A stretch of DNA of 21,928 nt, from the IMG/VR virus record IMGVR_UViG_3300020439_002104, positions 1-21,928 of that record, one strand, 5' to 3'. Under the pieces are notes generated by a model. That model saw nothing but the letters and a program-made list of their open reading frames with translations. It was not told the DNA's origin and did no database searches. Positions 14,628-21,928 of this stretch are shown in pieces. Within the stretch, counting starts at the first letter, position 1. Each line of letters begins with the position of its first letter. Both the position numbers and the translations under genes were made by a program. Source of the stretch: a virus.

Positions 14628-16670
14628 ATGCCACGTAAATATACAAAAAGATCAAATTATTGGGATAAGTTTTCATCAGGAAACGAAAGTAACAATAGTT
14701 CTTTGGAAGACTTGATAAAAGATCAGTCTTCAGAACCTCAATTAGTGGGAGATCCATTTTACAATTTTGATAGTAAAGCTGCAGCTTATTCAAGAAACGG
14801 TGGCGCTTCTTCTACTAATTTAAGAAGAAATAGAACTTCTGTAGCTCCCAAAATGCACAGATACGCAAATATTCGAGAAGGTTTATTGCCTTTCGAAATG
14901 TCTATTAATGGGTATAACGTTAGAGATGCTATCGAGTTGTGTCAAAAAGCTTATGCAAATGTATCAATTTTTCGTAACGCTGTTGATATCATGTCTGAGT
15001 TTTCAAACGCTGAAATCACTTTAGAAGGTGGCAGTTCAAAAGCTCAAGATTTTTTCCACAAGTGGATGAAATACGTAAAAATGTGGAGAGTAAAAGATCA
15101 GTACTTCAGAGAGTACTATCGTAGTGGTAATATTTTCTTTTATAAGTTAAATGCCAAATTTGGATTAGATGATTTTCAATCTATTTTAAAATCTTATGCG
15201 AATGATGGTTCTTATGATAATACAGAAAAAATTTATAATTATCCAACACCTTATGATGTAAAAAATTCTATTCCTGTTCAATACACTTTGCTTAACCCTT
15301 TTTACGTTGTTGCTAATAGATCCACTTCTTGGAAGCAAGTTATTTATCAAAAAGTACTTTCTGAATATGAATTAGAGAGATTACAAAACCCTAAAAACGA
15401 GCATGATAAAATTATTTTTGAAAGTTTAGATTCAGAAGCTCAAGACAAAATTAAAAATGGCCAATGGTCGCAGGATGGTTTAAAAATACAACTTAATCCA
15501 ACAGATGTCATTTATTCTTTTTATAAAAAGCAAGATTATGAGCCGTTTGCGGTTCCATTTGGTTTTGCTGTTTTGGATGATATTAATTTTAAGTTAGAAA
15601 TGAAAAAGATAGATCAAGCGATCTGTCGTACAATTGAAAATGTTATTCTTCTTATAACTTTAGGAACTGAGCCTTCCAAGGGTGGTATCAATCACAAGAA
15701 CATTTCTGCGATGCAATCTTTATTAGGTAATCAGTCAGTTGGCCGCGTACTAGTTGCAGATTATACAACCAAAGCGGATTTTATTATTCCTGATATGAAT
15801 AAAGTATTAGGGTATGAAAAATATAAAATTGTCAACGAAGATATTAAAGAAGGGTTACAGAATATTTTAATTGGTTCTGAAAAGTTCGCTAATACTACAA
15901 TTAAAGCTCAAGTATTTTTTGAAAGACTAAGAGAAGCTAGAAACGCATTCTTAAATGATTTCTTGCAGCCAGAAATGGAATTAATATTTAGAAATTTAGG
16001 TTTTAAAGGAAAATGTCCTATTGCTAAATTTGAAGAAGTGTCCATTAAAGATGAAACTCAGTTCAATAGAGTTGTTACAAGAATGATGGAACTTGGAATT
16101 CTGCCTCCAGAAGAAGGTATAAAAGTTATTGAAACAGGAATTTACCCTACCAACTCAGAGCTAGAAGCTGCCCAAGAAAAATTTGTCGAACAAAGAAAGA
16201 GGGGATTTTATAATCCTATTGTTGGTGGTGTACCAAGCGTAGCCCCTCCTATTCCCGGTGATGATTCAGTTGACGAGCCAAAACCAGATGTTAATCCAGT
16301 TAAAAATAGCGTTCCTAATGAAGTTGGCCGTCCAATTGGAACAACTAAAGCTAATGTTTATTCAAGAGAAGCTATAGCGGGGGTTTTTGATTTAACTAAA
16401 GAATTATATTCTAATGTACAAAATTTATTAAAACAAAAGTATAACAAGAAACGTTTAACAAAAGATCAAAAGAAATTAGCTGAAAGTGTTAGTGAGGCTA
16501 TTATTATAGGTTCAGAAAGTGATAGCTGGAGCAACACTGCCGAAAACGTTTTAAAAGATCCTTCCACATTGGATAAGTTAGGTGTGATGAAAGCTGTGCA
16601 AGATCTGGCAGCAGAACATGATTTAAACACGTATGCAGCTGCTTTATTATATCACAGTAATAAAAAATAA
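14628..16670 (+). CDS. Portal protein (680 aa)
   Basis: The dodecameric head vertex channel through which DNA is packaged and ejected. Evidence is the position directly after the terminase and before the prohead protease, the large size, and a portal-like core: INGYNVRDAIELCQKAY at the start of the stem/wing region, then FFHKWMKYVKMWRVKDQY and YYRSGNIFFYK, which resemble large phage portals. The C-terminal part is Pro-rich (GGVPSVAPPIPGDDSVDEP), then helical. ATG 14628 (MPRKYTKRSNYW) is chosen over a TTG at 14595 because the latter would put the TATAAT box inside the gene. Confidence 0.82.
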   Translation: MPRKYTKRSNYWDKFSSGNESNNSSLEDLIKDQSSEPQLVGDPFYNFDSKAAAYSRNGGASSTNLRRNRTSVAPKMHRYANIREGLLPFEMSINGYNVRDAIELCQKAYANVSIFRNAVDIMSEFSNAEITLEGGSSKAQDFFHKWMKYVKMWRVKDQYFREYYRSGNIFFYKLNAKFGLDDFQSILKSYANDGSYDNTEKIYNYPTPYDVKNSIPVQYTLLNPFYVVANRSTSWKQVIYQKVLSEYELERLQNPKNEHDKIIFESLDSEAQDKIKNGQWSQDGLKIQLNPTDVIYSFYKKQDYEPFAVPFGFAVLDDINFKLEMKKIDQAICRTIENVILLITLGTEPSKGGINHKNISAMQSLLGNQSVGRVLVADYTTKADFIIPDMNKVLGYEKYKIVNEDIKEGLQNILIGSEKFANTTIKAQVFFERLREARNAFLNDFLQPEMELIFRNLGFKGKCPIAKFEEVSIKDETQFNRVVTRMMELGILPPEEGIKVIETGIYPTNSELEAAQEKFVEQRKRGFYNPIVGGVPSVAPPIPGDDSVDEPKPDVNPVKNSVPNEVGRPIGTTKANVYSREAIAGVFDLTKELYSNVQNLLKQKYNKKRLTKDQKKLAESVSEAIIIGSESDSWSNTAENVLKDPSTLDKLGVMKAVQDLAAEHDLNTYAAALLYHSNKK

Positions 16671-16684
16671 GTGTAATAGTTACT

Positions 16685-18280
16685 ATGTATAAGTACATAA
16701 CGCGGTTCAATAATGTTGTTACTGCTTCAGTAAATTTTGATAATAATTTACTGTTGTCTCAAGCATCGTTAGAACCTATCAAAGGTTTAATACCTAAGTC
16801 AGTTAACTTAGAAAAGAATGTAGATTTAATTGGGGCAGCATTTAATGGTGCTGTTGTTAACGCTTTTAACAAAAATGGTGATGGGATTGACACTGATACC
16901 GCTATTGAATTTAAAAATTATTTTACGCATAAACCTACTAACATAGAACATAAAAAACAAAAAGTAGTAGGTCACATTGTTAATTCAGCTTTTTCTTCTT
17001 TTGGGGAAAATAACATTTTAACAGATGAAGATGTCAAGGGATCTTTAGATCCTTTTAATATTGCTTTAGCTGCTGTTGTTTATAAAACTGTAGATAAAGA
17101 TTTTGCTGAAGCACTTTTAGAATCTAATGATCCTGATTCAAACTTGTATCAAAAAATAAGCGCAAGCTGGGAGATAGGATTCAATGATTATAATATCGCT
17201 TTGGGTAGTGATAAGCTTAACGAAGCTGAAATCATTACTAAAAAAGAACAAATAAATGAATTTAAAAAATATCTGCGAGGTTTTGATGGTACTGGGTTCA
17301 CAGATGATGGAACGCCAGTTTATCGCCTTGTAACTGGAAGAATTTATCCGTTAGGTATCGGTTTTACAACCAACCCTGCGGCAAACGTAAATGGCGTAAT
17401 TGTTGGAGATGGAACTCAAGATGTAATGGATAAAAACGATGCGAGTGATACAGAGGTGGATAATAATACACCTGAAGTATTAAAAATTCGCGAAAATTTT
17501 TCACAAAATAAAAAACAACCTGTAAATATAACCAAAACTAATATTATGGATTTAGAACAGATATTATCAGATTTAAAGACCGTCCTTGCTGAAAAGCAGA
17601 CGAAAGAATCATTCAGCGAAGAGGCAGTTGCGAACATCTCTGCAAAAATCGCTGAAAGCATTAAGGAAAAGAGCGAAGAAATTCAATCTAAAATCGCTTC
17701 AGCTGAAGAAGCTAAGGCAACTGCTGTTGCTGAAGCTGAAGACTTAAAAAAGAGTTTAGCAGAAAATGGCGAAAAATTAGATAGTGCTCTTTCTAAAATT
17801 AACGAGTTAGAATCTATTCTTTCTGCGCAAGCTGCACAGGAATTATTTAATTCCAGAATGGGCATCTTAGACACAGAATACGATTTTGATGACGCTGACC
17901 GTAAGTTGTTAGCTGAAGAATTAAACACTTTAGATAGCTCAGAAGAAGCTTTTGCTTCTTACCAAGAAAAACTGACTGTGATTTATCGTCACAAGAGCAA
18001 AGCATTCAAGGATGAGCAAGAAAAGATTTTCCAAGAAAGATTAGAAGCTGAATTAGCTAAGAGAATTCAGAATACTGAAGAAGTTGAAGTTGCTGAAGCA
18101 TCTGCAGAAGCAACCGAAGCTCCTGAACCTGAAGTCGAAGTTGAGACTGCATTAGCAAATGCTCAGACTGAAGAAGCTTCTTTACCTGCTCAGAATATCG
18201 AGCCTACTGAAGAGAAGGTTTCTTGGAAGGACAAGTTAAGTAAGGCTTTTTCAAAAGAAAATATAACAATTAACTTTTAA
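16685..18280 (+). CDS. Prohead protease fused to scaffold-like domain (531 aa)
   Basis: The N-terminal 260 or so residues look like a phage head-maturation protease: VDLIGAAFNGAVVNAFNK, then NIEHKKQKVVGHIV with a candidate catalytic His89, and KISASWEIGF with candidate Ser159/Ser161, followed by RIYPLGIGFTTNPAANV. Residues about 288-530 are an acidic, Ala/Glu-rich, coiled-coil scaffold-like region ending in basic VSWKDKLSKAFSKE. Capsid protease-scaffold fusions are known in other phages. An internal ATG at residue 288 could make the scaffold alone. GTGTAAT lies 14 nt before the start. The catalytic residues are inferred from motif context. Confidence 0.8.
   Translation: MYKYITRFNNVVTASVNFDNNLLLSQASLEPIKGLIPKSVNLEKNVDLIGAAFNGAVVNAFNKNGDGIDTDTAIEFKNYFTHKPTNIEHKKQKVVGHIVNSAFSSFGENNILTDEDVKGSLDPFNIALAAVVYKTVDKDFAEALLESNDPDSNLYQKISASWEIGFNDYNIALGSDKLNEAEIITKKEQINEFKKYLRGFDGTGFTDDGTPVYRLVTGRIYPLGIGFTTNPAANVNGVIVGDGTQDVMDKNDASDTEVDNNTPEVLKIRENFSQNKKQPVNITKTNIMDLEQILSDLKTVLAEKQTKESFSEEAVANISAKIAESIKEKSEEIQSKIASAEEAKATAVAEAEDLKKSLAENGEKLDSALSKINELESILSAQAAQELFNSRMGILDTEYDFDDADRKLLAEELNTLDSSEEAFASYQEKLTVIYRHKSKAFKDEQEKIFQERLEAELAKRIQNTEEVEVAEASAEATEAPEPEVEVETALANAQTEEASLPAQNIEPTEEKVSWKDKLSKAFSKENITINF
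17546..18280 (+). CDS. Possible nested scaffold protein from an in-frame internal start (244 aa)
   Basis: The internal ATG at 17546 begins MDLEQILSDLKTVLAEKQ, exactly where a Lys/Asn/Thr-rich linker ends and the coiled-coil scaffold starts. Codon use changes here: upstream is strongly A/T-ending, while downstream has many C/G-ending codons like those of the decoration and capsid genes. Separate high expression of a scaffold from a nested start is a known strategy (for example lambda C/Nu3). No clear Shine-Dalgarno is visible, but few genes here have one. Confidence 0.45.
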   Translation: MDLEQILSDLKTVLAEKQTKESFSEEAVANISAKIAESIKEKSEEIQSKIASAEEAKATAVAEAEDLKKSLAENGEKLDSALSKINELESILSAQAAQELFNSRMGILDTEYDFDDADRKLLAEELNTLDSSEEAFASYQEKLTVIYRHKSKAFKDEQEKIFQERLEAELAKRIQNTEEVEVAEASAEATEAPEPEVEVETALANAQTEEASLPAQNIEPTEEKVSWKDKLSKAFSKENITINF

Positions 18281-18285
18281 AAGTT

Positions 18286-18939
18286 ATGGCATTAAGATTA
18301 TATCCATTCAGACAGTACAGCGAGCAAGACGTAGTTAACTTGTTTGCAAGCGACACTGCTGATACATCTCCATCTACAAATGGTAATGGTTCAGCTGGTG
18401 TATTCGTAAAAGTTTCAGCCGGTAACTTGGACAATGATCCAATTACTTATGCTACTAACGGTTACTTAGGTAAGACTGATTACCCTTTTGTTGGCGCTGC
18501 TCAGTATCCCTCAGTACCTTTAACTTTCACAGCGGCTACCAATGACGCTCCGGTTCTTGGTATTACGTTAAATCAAACCATCTTAGAGGATGAAAACGGA
18601 GAAAAGCTCCTCTACAATCCTGTTAAAGCTGCAGAATTACAAGCCGTTTTAAGCGGTCAAGCAGTTCCTGTTGCAACTCGCGGTCTCTTCACTTTAGATG
18701 ACGCGGCCATTGATTGGGTTGACGCCAACATGGTTCCTAATTCTCACTTAGTTATTTCTGCTACCGCAGGTAAGGTTTCTGGTGTTCTTTCTAGCGCCAC
18801 TCCTACAGCTGCTGTTGGCAGAATTTTAGCTACCGGTTCACGTTCTTCTCAGAATGGTGAAAGTGATCAGTTCGCTGGTACGGGCACTGGTAAATATGCC
18901 TTGGTCCAGATTGATTGTGTTACAACTAACATCGTCTAA
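18286..18939 (+). CDS. Putative capsid decoration/head protein (217 aa)
   Basis: It lies between the protease/scaffold and the major capsid gene, the usual place for a head decoration or stabilising protein. It begins MALRLYPFRQYSEQDVVNLF and is rich in Gly, Ala, Thr and Ser, with beta-strand-like alternation and no long helices (for example AGVFVKVSAGNLDNDPITYA, SGVLSSATPTAAVGRILATG). There is no signal peptide or membrane segment. Its codons are the C/G-ending set shared with the capsid gene, consistent with abundant expression. It starts five bases after the upstream stop. Function is assigned by context and composition, not by a recognised motif. Confidence 0.65.
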   Translation: MALRLYPFRQYSEQDVVNLFASDTADTSPSTNGNGSAGVFVKVSAGNLDNDPITYATNGYLGKTDYPFVGAAQYPSVPLTFTAATNDAPVLGITLNQTILEDENGEKLLYNPVKAAELQAVLSGQAVPVATRGLFTLDDAAIDWVDANMVPNSHLVISATAGKVSGVLSSATPTAAVGRILATGSRSSQNGESDQFAGTGTGKYALVQIDCVTTNIV

Positions 18940-18958
18940 CCCTTAGAAATTTAATAAT

Positions 18959-20128
18959 ATGAAGATAGTTTTAAAGAGAACAGACGAACAGGTTGAGTTA
19001 ATCAAAGCTTTGGCATCTAAAAACCGTGAAGTAGCCTTTGACGCGCAAGTCGCCTTGGCTGAATTCATTGGTCCAGTTTTAGCTGAAGTTATTAATAATG
19101 CTCCAACTGTTTCTAACTTATTCACAAGTTTACAATTCAACGCTGAAGACAATCCTTCAATTCCTCTCGACTTATACTATGATGTTTTAGATGAAGATTA
19201 CATCAAGGTTTACAGTCAGTCCGTTGCTGGTGGTCTTCCTCAGAATATCGTTCAGCCTACTGCTTCTGAACTCAAAATCGCAACCTATCGTTTAGATAGC
19301 GCTGTTGCTTTTGACAAGAAGTATGCTTCCAAGAGTCGTCTTGATGTTGTTAGCAAGTCTTTCACTCGCGTAGCTCAAGAAGTTATGTTAAAGCAAGAAA
19401 GAACTTCTGCTAACCTTCTTATGACTGCTTTAGCAACCGCTTCAACAGGAAATAGTGCAACAGCTGCTGATAATTATCACGTTTTCCGCTCTGCTGCTGC
19501 TGGTCGTTTTGTCTTGAGTGACTTCAACAAGTTATTCACTAAGATCAAGAGAAACAACGCTTCTTTTGTTGGCGGCACTCCTTCTGGAGCTCGTAGAGGT
19601 TTAACAGATCTCATCGTTTCCCCTGAAATCGTTGAAGAGCTTCGTGGAATGGCTTACAATCCTATTTCAACTAAAGGTCCAGATTTAACTTCTGCTCCTG
19701 CAGCTGGTGATGGAGCTGGTATTGCTGCTCCTGATTCTGTTCGTAGTCAGATGTTCAATCAGTCTGGTTTACCTGAGTTCTTTGGTGTTTCCATTATGGA
19801 AATCTTAGAACTTGGCGTTGGTAAGAAGTTTGATACAATCTTCAGAGCTGTAGATGGCAACACTGCTTACGCTGATAACTACGCTGTTAATGCTAACAGT
19901 GGTACAGCGCGAGCAATTCAAGCAACAGAGCAAGTCGTTGTTGGTCTTGACAGATCTCGCGATTCTCTTATTCGTGCTGTTGCAGTTGACGCTGATTCAG
20001 GTTCTGAATTCAACTTACAAGCTGACGATCAGTACACTCTTCGTCAGAACAAGATTGGTTACTTCGGTGCTCTTGAAGAAGGCCGTATGGTCCTCGACAG
20101 TCGCGCACTCGTTGGTCTTATCGTTTAA
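18959..20128 (+). CDS. Major capsid protein (389 aa), HK97-fold type
   Basis: The main shell subunit, inferred from location after protease/scaffold and decoration genes, length, and sequence character. The N-terminal helix-rich part (residues about 5-45) includes VALAEFIGPVLAEVINNAPT. It is followed by VSNLFTSLQFNAEDNPSIPL and by a spine-helix-like region, SKSFTRVAQEVMLKQERTSA. Later comes a beta-rich stretch with LTDLIVSPEIVEELRGMAYN, typical of P-domain sequence. Codons are noticeably richer in C/G endings than elsewhere. The gene ends 21 bp before a strong terminator. No processing site for the prohead protease could be assigned. Confidence 0.82.
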   Translation: MKIVLKRTDEQVELIKALASKNREVAFDAQVALAEFIGPVLAEVINNAPTVSNLFTSLQFNAEDNPSIPLDLYYDVLDEDYIKVYSQSVAGGLPQNIVQPTASELKIATYRLDSAVAFDKKYASKSRLDVVSKSFTRVAQEVMLKQERTSANLLMTALATASTGNSATAADNYHVFRSAAAGRFVLSDFNKLFTKIKRNNASFVGGTPSGARRGLTDLIVSPEIVEELRGMAYNPISTKGPDLTSAPAAGDGAGIAAPDSVRSQMFNQSGLPEFFGVSIMEILELGVGKKFDTIFRAVDGNTAYADNYAVNANSGTARAIQATEQVVVGLDRSRDSLIRAVAVDADSGSEFNLQADDQYTLRQNKIGYFGALEEGRMVLDSRALVGLIV

Positions 20129-20149
20129 TATCAATCAGATCCACTCAGA

Positions 20150-20181
20150 GGGTGCTACTCATAAGGGTAGCACCCTTTTTT
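20150..20181 (+). terminator. Strong intrinsic terminator after the major capsid gene
   Basis: GGGTGCTAC (20150-20158) pairs perfectly with GTAGCACCC (20167-20175). The stem extends by a T-G and a C-G pair to leave an ATAA tetraloop, and six T residues follow. It closes the head operon. Confidence 0.92.
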
Positions 20182-20182
20182 A

Positions 20183-20209
20183 TTGAATTTTAAAATTTTA
20201 TTTTATTAT
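20183..20209 (+). promoter_or_regulatory. Possible promoter directly after the terminator
   Basis: TTGAAT (20183-20188), a 15-nt spacer and TATTAT (20204-20209) lie 6 nt before ATG 20216. The layout matches the portal promoter candidate (TTGAAA-15-TATAAT-6-ATG). The region is very A/T-rich, so chance matches are possible. Confidence 0.35.
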
Positions 20210-20215
20210 ATATAT

Positions 20216-20605
20216 ATGGCCAAAAAATCTACCAAAAATAAGAAGTCTGAATTAGATAACTTAAACTTTGCTGACGGTAAAGTTCATGAAGATCCTGACA
20301 TCACAAAAGTTAGGGAAATGGAAAAAGCTTTAGGAATTGAAAAGGCAAACCCCTTTGGCACAACAAGTTTAGAAATCTTTAAAGAAAAGCTGAAAGAAAT
20401 GACTAATGTTGATTTGCAACATATGTGTGAAAAGATCGGCATTTTTGCTAGCGGTTCTAGGCAAGATATCAAAGATAAACTATTAAGAGAATTTAGGTCT
20501 ACTAACAAGGGTACTATTGGAATGATGACCGAAAACCCTTCTGTTCATTTAGACCCTAATAATCCAGAGCATCAAAAAGCTTTAAAAATACTTGGAGAAA
20601 TTTAG
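20216..20605 (+). CDS. SAP-like domain protein, possible head-completion factor (129 aa)
   Basis: The N-terminus is basic (MAKKSTKNKKSELDN). Residues about 62-95 (EMTNVDLQHMCEKIG followed by ASGSRQDIKDKLLREF) match the two-helix SAP/Rho-N type pattern used for nucleic-acid binding. The C-terminus (PNNPEHQKALKILGEI) is short and helical. The ATG at 20216 is preferred over an upstream start at 20183, which would add a hydrophobic Phe/Ile/Tyr tail and cover the promoter-like element. It lies just after the capsid terminator, in the head-to-tail transition part of the genome. A head-completion or DNA-contact role is a guess. Confidence 0.65.
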   Translation: MAKKSTKNKKSELDNLNFADGKVHEDPDITKVREMEKALGIEKANPFGTTSLEIFKEKLKEMTNVDLQHMCEKIGIFASGSRQDIKDKLLREFRSTNKGTIGMMTENPSVHLDPNNPEHQKALKILGEI

Positions 20606-20645
20606 TTATTCTTCTTTTTTTATTGTATTAAGTGTAAAGTAAGAT

Positions 20646-20990
20646 GTGGCAACGCAACTTACTGTAATTCGTGGCGACAGGCTTGAGACTCAGACTATAA
20701 ATTTATCTTCTTCTGTTGATGATTTTACGGGTCTTGTTTGCACTGGTGAACTTCGCGCTCATCCCGATGGAGATTTAATTTATCAATTTGTTCCTACTGT
20801 TGAATACGCTGCTCCACAGAGTGGAGCCGTATATTTTTCAATTCCCGGGGATGAAACTAAAAGCTTTCCTCCTTTAAATTTATACGGAGATATTCATTTT
20901 ACTACAGAAGGAGGTACCGCTAGTGGAGTATATAATAGAACTCTTTTTGAGTTTAGGCTAAACGTCAAAGCTGATGTTACTCAGTTATAA
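20646..20990 (+). CDS. Small beta-rich phage protein, possible tail/baseplate accessory (114 aa)
   Basis: The only in-frame start is GTG at 20646 (TAA lies two codons upstream). The protein begins MATQLTVIRGDRLETQTINL, and its pattern (RGD near the start, DDFTGLVCTGELR, YFSIPGDETKSFPPL, a final FEFRLNVKADVTQL) resembles small all-beta phage proteins with a BppU-N-terminal-like layout found next to fibre genes. GTGTAA lies 14 nt upstream. It ends 10 bp before the collagen-like gene, which has TAAGGA as a ribosome site at 20988-20993. A role in mounting the fibre is inference. Confidence 0.65.
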   Translation: MATQLTVIRGDRLETQTINLSSSVDDFTGLVCTGELRAHPDGDLIYQFVPTVEYAAPQSGAVYFSIPGDETKSFPPLNLYGDIHFTTEGGTASGVYNRTLFEFRLNVKADVTQL

Positions 20991-21000
20991 GGAATAATTT

Positions 21001-21928
21001 ATGGGAGAAATTAACGTAAATTTATCTTCAGGTGATCCAATAGATGTTAATTTGGCCTCCCAAGTTAGTACTGGTGCCACTGCTCAAACCATTGCAAGAG
21101 GTCCAGCGGGTTCTTCGGGTAGTAGCGGTACTTCAGGTATTAGTGGTACTTCTGGTACTTCAGGGACTAGCGGCACATCAGGAACAAGTGGCACTTCTGG
21201 TACTTCTGGAACATCAGGCACTAGCGGCACTTCTGGGACATCAGGCACTAGCGGCACCTCAGGAGCTTTAGGTCCACAAGGTGATACAGGTGCTACTGGA
21301 CCAGCTGGTACATCAGGGACAAGTGGTACATCAGGGACAAGTGGTACATCAGGGACAAGTGGCACCTCAGGTTTAGATGGTAATTACGGTGGAATTTCGA
21401 TTAAATACAATTTTTCTACCAATACTTTAGACACTGACCCGGGAGCAGGAGATTTTAAATTCAATTCTTCTACTCAATCTTTAGCTTCTAGGATTAACAT
21501 AAATTCTGAAAGTTTAGAAGGTGCAGATCTTAGCGCTTTTTTAAGAGCTATTGATGATTCAAATAGCGGAGTTAGTGGTCATGTAAAAATATCTAAAATA
21601 TTTGATCCAGAAAAGTTTATCATTTTTAGCTTAACAACATCTACTGAGTTTTCTGGATATTTTAAAATTTTAGTAACAAGAATTTCAAGCTCAGAAACTA
21701 ATCCTTTTGTAAATGGTGATGATTGCATATTGAGTTTTTCTAGAACTGGTGATTCAGGATCAAGTGGAACTTCTGGAACCAGCGGAACTTCTGGAACCAG
21801 CGGAACTTCTGGAACCAGCGGAACTTCTGGAACCAGCGGTACATCAGGTACTTCTGGCACATCAGGGACTAGTGGGACTAGTGGTACATCAGGCACCAGC
21901 GGAACTTCAGGAACCTCTGGTACTAGCG
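21001..21928 (+). CDS. Collagen-like GTS-repeat tail fibre/structural protein, partial at right edge
   Basis: ATG 21001 follows an AAGGA ribosome site 7 nt upstream; the frame is open to the window end (309 codons visible). Layout: a short N-terminal head (about residues 1-33), a first run of Gly-Thr-Ser triplets (to about residue 88) with a collagen-like segment GALGPQGDTGATGPAG, another GTS run to about residue 123, a globular domain (about 125-250, with YGGISIKYNFSTNTLD and RAIDDSNSGVSGHVKISKIF), then a second GTS array entering the edge. Gly-X-Y repeats suggest a trimeric collagen-type shaft, as in many phage fibres. Such GTS-repeat proteins with this interposed domain occur in environmental phages (recollection). 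The density of Ser/Thr makes it a candidate glycosylation target. Confidence 0.85.
   Translation, partial: MGEINVNLSSGDPIDVNLASQVSTGATAQTIARGPAGSSGSSGTSGISGTSGTSGTSGTSGTSGTSGTSGTSGTSGTSGTSGTSGTSGALGPQGDTGATGPAGTSGTSGTSGTSGTSGTSGTSGLDGNYGGISIKYNFSTNTLDTDPGAGDFKFNSSTQSLASRININSESLEGADLSAFLRAIDDSNSGVSGHVKISKIFDPEKFIIFSLTTSTEFSGYFKILVTRISSSETNPFVNGDDCILSFSRTGDSGSSGTSGTSGTSGTSGTSGTSGTSGTSGTSGTSGTSGTSGTSGTSGTSGTSGTSGTS
21307..21360 (+). repeat. Three exact 18-bp tandem repeats coding GTSGTS
   Basis: The unit GGTACATCAGGGACAAGT occurs three times in tandem, inside the first Gly-Thr-Ser shaft. Neighbouring triplets use different synonymous codons, so this exact block looks recently duplicated. Confidence 0.9.
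21766..21837 (+). repeat. Four exact 18-bp tandem repeats coding GTSGTS
   Basis: The unit GGAACTTCTGGAACCAGC occurs four times in tandem, starting the second shaft segment. Its codon choice differs from the 21307 array, indicating separate expansion. Copy number may vary between strains or be collapsed in assembly. Confidence 0.9.

Noticed and set aside
20606-20645. Possible terminator at the T-rich stretch after the SAP-like gene
   Set aside because: A T-run is present but no stem-loop precedes it.
21044-21896. Minus-strand and +frame ORFs over the repeat region (VPLVPDVP-type and Leu/Val-rich proteins)
   Set aside because: They are antisense or shifted readings of the GTS-coding repeats; the repetitive peptides mirror the DNA repeat and there are no independent start signals.
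1-21928. tRNA genes, CRISPR arrays, integrase or insertion sequences
   Set aside because: None was recognised on reading either strand; the only regular repeats are coding triplet arrays in the fibre gene and the C-tract pair.

Overview
This AT-rich window is best read as part of the genome of a tailed double-stranded DNA bacteriophage (Caudoviricetes-type), probably from a metagenome, or possibly a prophage. The evidence is an ordered virion block: terminase large subunit, portal, prohead protease/scaffold, a decoration-like protein, an HK97-fold-like major capsid protein, neck/tail-accessory candidates, and a collagen-like tail protein that runs off the right edge. The host is unknown. Heptosyltransferase-type enzymes point weakly to a Gram-negative host. 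No tRNA, CRISPR array, integrase or insertion sequence was seen.

Layout. (1) Positions 1-1153: a tightly packed minus-strand operon of four small or partial genes of unknown function; one is open at the left edge. These genes look less AT-rich than the rest. (2) 1154-1528: a noncoding divergent region with C/G homopolymer tracts, a near-perfect repeated C-tract and a good sigma70-type promoter reading right. (3) 1529-8891: a carbohydrate-modification island. It holds a small unknown acidic protein, a GT2-like glycosyltransferase, a 1321-residue protein made of four successive glycosyltransferase modules (the last resembling TibC/Aah autotransporter O-heptosyltransferases), a DUF6165-like protein, an FkbM-like methyltransferase, and a convergent GT4 glycosyltransferase. 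(4) 8920-12727: PhoH-like ATPase, a zinc-ribbon protein, a sigma-factor-like protein with a cysteine-rich insertion, an internally duplicated protein, and a C2H2 finger plus ERCC4-type nuclease. (5) 12708-20128: packaging and head genes, closed by a strong intrinsic terminator at 20150-20181. (6) 20216-21928: a SAP-like protein, a small beta-rich protein, and a GTS-repeat collagen-like fibre protein.

How the genes may work together. The sigma-like protein could direct late transcription of the head genes. Several cistrons have a TATAAT-like hexamer 6-7 nt before the start codon, which suggests very short or absent leaders. The glycosyltransferase island could modify either the host envelope or the phage's own virion; the Ser/Thr-dense GTS repeats at the right edge are an attractive but untested acceptor. 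The most unusual item is the four-module glycosyltransferase with its C-terminal four-cysteine finger.
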